In this document: positions 61,192 to 64,000 of the stretch, in pieces | How the letters are laid out: every line of letters starts with the position of its first letter | How positions within the stretch are numbered: the first letter of the stretch is position 1 | DNA from: Photobacterium angustum | GTDB taxonomy: Bacteria > Pseudomonadota > Gammaproteobacteria > Enterobacterales > Vibrionaceae | Reading direction: 5' to 3' | NCBI RefSeq assembly: GCF_003026365.1 | Contig: NZ_PYOM01000004.1 | Span: forward strand, 62,001 to 126,000 | DNA: 64,000 bases | Made by a program: the position numbers and the translations under genes | Notes under the pieces: model-generated | Database searches by the model: none | Told to the model about the DNA's origin: nothing | Seen by the model: only the letters and a program-made list of their open reading frames with translations

Positions 61192-61632
61192 ATGACAGTA
61201 GGTAAACCGATATTGATTAGTGCAGAACTATCACTCACCACAAACTTTCAAGATGCCGATCCCATGGGCGTTATTTATCACGGTAACTACTTCCGCTATT
61301 TTGAAGAAGCACGTCATCAGTTAATGAACAAACTGAACTACAGTTATCGTGAAATGGAAGCATCTGGCTATGTGTGGCCTATCATTGATACCCGAGTCAA
61401 ATACGTAAAATCGATTCCCTATGATCACCCCATTCGAGTGACGGCAACATTAACTGAATGGGAAAATCGTATGCGAGTTGATTACGTCATTTATGATGGT
61501 GAAACTGGCGCACGTATGACGAAGGGCTACACCATGCAAGTGGCAGTTAGTATCGACAAACGTGAAATGTGTTTTGTTTCGCCTAAAATATTTACCGACA
61601 AAGTGGAGGCATATCATGCCAACAATGCGTAA
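61192..61632 (+). CDS. Hot-dog thioesterase (ApeK-type, 4HBT)
   Basis: The 146 residues are a YbgC-like 4-hydroxybenzoyl-CoA-type thioesterase with the signature DADPMGVIYHGNYFRYFEEAR containing the catalytic Asp. It probably releases stalled or finished acyl chains. It is the first gene after the internal terminator. The next gene starts inside it. Confidence 0.87.
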   Translation: MTVGKPILISAELSLTTNFQDADPMGVIYHGNYFRYFEEARHQLMNKLNYSYREMEASGYVWPIIDTRVKYVKSIPYDHPIRVTATLTEWENRMRVDYVIYDGETGARMTKGYTMQVAVSIDKREMCFVSPKIFTDKVEAYHANNA

Positions 61633-62287
61633 TCATTCTCGTTTTAGTGCCCATTTTAAACGCGTGGTAAAAGCAATCATTACAGTTTCTATGTTAGCAC
61701 TTACTAGCATTTCAGCCCGGGCAATAACGCTAGAACAATTACAAACAAAATTATCTTCAGAGCCTTTAGTTCGCGGTGATTTTAGCCAACAACGTGAAAT
61801 GGCCATGTTTGATCAGCCACTCATCTCTAGCGGTCAGTTTCTCTTATCGGCAAAAAAGGGATTATGGTGGCATCAAACAGCCCCTATGCCTGTCTCTTTA
61901 GTACTGACAAAAGATAAACTCAGCCAACAATTTGATAATCAACCAGCACAAGTGCTGGCTGCCAGTGATAATCCAATGGTGTTTTACTTTAGCCACGTAT
62001 TCTTATCACTGTTTAAAGGCGATACTTCGCAGCTTACAGAGCAGTTTGATTTATCACTGAAAACCTTAAAAGACAGTAAAACACATGAGCAATGGCAGTT
62101 AGTGCTTACTCCCAAAGCACCCCCATTAAATAAAGTCTTTAGTAAAATTTCAATTGAAGGTGGCCAGTTCATTAATAAGCTAGAGCTAGATGAAATTCGA
62201 GGTGATAAAACTCTCATCACCTTTAGCCAACAAACCACCACCCCAACGACTCTGACATCAGAAGAAAAACGTGTTTTCCAATTCTAA
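61616..62287 (+). CDS. LolA-like outer-membrane lipoprotein carrier of the APE cluster
   Basis: The 223 residues have an N-terminal signal peptide (MLALTSISARA, cleavage near residue 36) and the LolA fold (VRGDFSQQREMAMFDQPLIS, KKGLWWHQTAPMPVSLVL). In APE loci it is thought to chaperone the hydrophobic product through the periplasm. ATG 61616 follows GGAGGCATATC and overlaps the thioesterase by 17 bases. Confidence 0.87.
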   Translation: MPTMRNHSRFSAHFKRVVKAIITVSMLALTSISARAITLEQLQTKLSSEPLVRGDFSQQREMAMFDQPLISSGQFLLSAKKGLWWHQTAPMPVSLVLTKDKLSQQFDNQPAQVLAASDNPMVFYFSHVFLSLFKGDTSQLTEQFDLSLKTLKDSKTHEQWQLVLTPKAPPLNKVFSKISIEGGQFINKLELDEIRGDKTLITFSQQTTTPTTLTSEEKRVFQF

Positions 62288-64000
62288 GTTAGCCAGCTTA
62301 TGGCTCGCGATTATGTTGATCTTGGTAGCTGCACTTGGCTACCAACTCACTGCGCGTAAACAGCTTCCTATCGAAACAAACATCTTGGCACTGCTACCTG
62401 AAAATCGCCAAGATCCTATTGCTCAACAAGCGTTTGATCATATCGCCACCAGCATGAGCGACAAAGTTGTCTTTGTTGTCGGCAGTAAAAACAGCGATAC
62501 CATGCTTAAAGCTGCCAACGATTTTAGCCAAGCATTACCTTCGCTAAAACTCTTTAGTCATATCGACGCCAAAGTCAGTCAAGATCAGCAACAAGCATGG
62601 GCCAAACTTTATTATCCCAAACGCTTTCAATTACTCACGCCTGAGCAACAAACGCGACTGCGAGAACACCCCGAACAACAAACACAAAACGTATTAAACG
62701 CCATGTATAATCCGTTTTCTGGCATTACAGGCACTGAGCTTACTAACGACCCATTCTTATTATTTCGTGAATACCTTACCGACCTCACTGCCAAAGCGGG
62801 AAAATTCAGTCTCAAACAAGGCTTTCTCACCACTGAATATCAAGGTAAGCATTACGCGTTAATTACTGCAAACCTTGCAGGCTCAGCCTATAACATAGGG
62901 TTACAAGATAAACTTCCCGCTTTACACGCCTTAGAACAGCAAATAGAAAGTAAGTATTCACTTCCTGAATCTGCATTAGATATTCAGCAAACTGGCGTGA
63001 TTTTCTATGCTGCCCACGGGACAAAAAGCGCAGAAAATGAAATCAGTACGATTGGATTAGGCTCGCTACTGGGCATTATCATGTTACTGATTGCGGTATA
63101 TCGCAGTACCTTACCATTAGCCCTTGCCCTGTTATCCATCACTTGTGGTTTAGTGGCAGCCTTTGTCGCAACCGTGGCTATTTTTGGCAAAGTGCATCTG
63201 TTTAGTTTGGTGTTTGGCGCAAGTTTAATTGGGGTATCGATTGATTATGCTTTTCATTACCTGACCGACAGGTTAGCTGCAGGTAAACACTGGAACTCAC
63301 AGCAAGGCTTAAAACATATCTTTACCGCAATTACACTCGGCTTAATTACTAGCCTGATTGGTTATTTAGGTATGTTAGTCGCCCCTTTTCCGGGTTTGCA
63401 GCAGCTATCTTTATTCTCAGCCATTGGCTTAACCGCCGCCTACGCCACCGTAGTCTGCTGGTATCCAACCCTTGCCGCTAAACCTAGCCCACCTCGGTCT
63501 ATCCCCTTTGCTAGTATATTAGGTCGCTGGCTACATATATGGCAACAGCCGAGTGTTCGCTGGGTAACACCGATCCTATTAGCACTGTTAGCTCTTTATG
63601 GTTTAACTAAAGCAAGCTACAACGATGACATTCGCCAGCTACAAGCGCTTCCAGCTTCATTACAACAACAAGAAGCCACCATTAAGGCTATTACGGGTGT
63701 TAGCAGTAGCCAACAAATGCTGTTAGTTAAAGCGGATAGTGAACAAGCGCTGCTTAATAAAATTGCCTCGACCGATCACACCTTGGATGGATTAATTCAA
63801 CAAGGAGCATTAAAAAGCTACCAAAGCCTTGGGCAATACATCCCCACGCTTGACCAACAAAAAGCCAATTTCGCATTAGTCCAACAGCTTTATCAGGAAC
63901 AAGGCGCAACGCTTAGTCAGCGCTTAAACCTTGCGAAACCTGTAACATTTTCAGCAACCTTTGAACCGTTAACGATGACGCATTTCCTCGCTTCATCTGT
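62271..64000 (+). CDS. MMPL/RND-type exporter of the APE cluster (3' end beyond window)
   Basis: The 576 visible codons start at GTG 62271 inside the end of the LolA gene (17-base overlap) and run to the right edge. After one N-terminal span and a periplasmic domain (LPIETNILALLPENRQDP), a block of membrane helices follows (SLLGIIMLLIAVYRSTLPLA, VFGASLIGVSIDYAFHYLTD, LITSLIGYLGMLVAPFPG). This is the MMPL/RND pattern. It most likely exports the aryl polyene lipid with the LolA-like protein. Confidence 0.9.
   Translation, partial: MFSNSKLASLWLAIMLILVAALGYQLTARKQLPIETNILALLPENRQDPIAQQAFDHIATSMSDKVVFVVGSKNSDTMLKAANDFSQALPSLKLFSHIDAKVSQDQQQAWAKLYYPKRFQLLTPEQQTRLREHPEQQTQNVLNAMYNPFSGITGTELTNDPFLLFREYLTDLTAKAGKFSLKQGFLTTEYQGKHYALITANLAGSAYNIGLQDKLPALHALEQQIESKYSLPESALDIQQTGVIFYAAHGTKSAENEISTIGLGSLLGIIMLLIAVYRSTLPLALALLSITCGLVAAFVATVAIFGKVHLFSLVFGASLIGVSIDYAFHYLTDRLAAGKHWNSQQGLKHIFTAITLGLITSLIGYLGMLVAPFPGLQQLSLFSAIGLTAAYATVVCWYPTLAAKPSPPRSIPFASILGRWLHIWQQPSVRWVTPILLALLALYGLTKASYNDDIRQLQALPASLQQQEATIKAITGVSSSQQMLLVKADSEQALLNKIASTDHTLDGLIQQGALKSYQSLGQYIPTLDQQKANFALVQQLYQEQGATLSQRLNLAKPVTFSATFEPLTMTHFLASS

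Overview
The window is AT-rich chromosomal DNA of a marine gammaproteobacterium of the Vibrionaceae, most likely a Photobacterium. The evidence is a VF530-family protein, Ebg/Gal genes that read like their E. coli orthologues, a complete F-type ATP synthase operon away from any origin-proximal genes, and an aryl-polyene locus of the Vibrio/E. coli type. The genus is inferred from protein resemblance and gene content, not from a marker gene. No rRNA, tRNA, insertion sequence, prophage or CRISPR array was seen.

Layout. 1-1.4 kb: an EptA-like phosphoethanolamine transferase cut by the left edge. 1.9-19.5 kb: a galactoside block. It holds the GH63 lipoprotein YgjK, the ebgA-ebgC-permease operon with its repressor EbgR, the galETKM operon, the repressor GalR, a CsaA-like tRNA-binding protein and a second permease of the same amino-acid-transporter (APC) type. 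Two LacI-family operator types recur here: a 23-bp TTTTAGTAAAA-type palindrome (assigned to EbgR) and TGTAAACGTTTACA-type sites (assigned to GalR). A GalR-type site next to a CRP-type site also precedes a galP-like transporter far away at 47 kb. 20-35 kb: a mixed region with LysO, a second alkaline-phosphatase-fold transferase, a CPA1 antiporter, DbpA, a lone type IV pilin, an AGCS symporter, an auxiliary tryptophanyl-tRNA synthetase, a VRR-NUC nuclease and several unknowns. 35.4-42.3 kb: a nine-gene F1Fo ATP synthase operon (atpIBEFHAGDC). 42.3-49 kb: a 1.4 kb gap without a clear gene, an AraC regulator, small conserved proteins, a lipoprotein and GalP. 49.1-64 kb: an aryl-polyene (APE) biosynthesis cluster cut by the right edge inside its MMPL exporter.

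How the genes work together. EbgAC would hydrolyse beta-galactosides, GalM/K/T/E would run the Leloir pathway, and GalP would import galactose. The order ebgA-ebgC-APC permease with ygjK nearby matches E. coli ebgAC-ygjI-(ygjJ)-ygjK. The APE cluster supplies an ammonia-lyase starter, AMP ligase, two ACPs, a ketosynthase-like chain-length factor, dehydratase, acyltransferases, thioesterase, LolA-like carrier and MMPL exporter for a membrane pigment.

The most notable find is upstream of the auxiliary trpS. A short open reading frame ends in ...FCWWRSY with two tandem Trp codons and is followed by a long GC-rich hairpin and a U-rich stretch. This is the layout of a ribosome-mediated tryptophan attenuator controlling a second TrpRS. 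Other points are a one-base frameshift in an A5 tract in an APE-linked lipoprotein gene, a 28-residue membrane peptide gene, and an unusual Phe-His selectivity motif in the APE ammonia-lyase.
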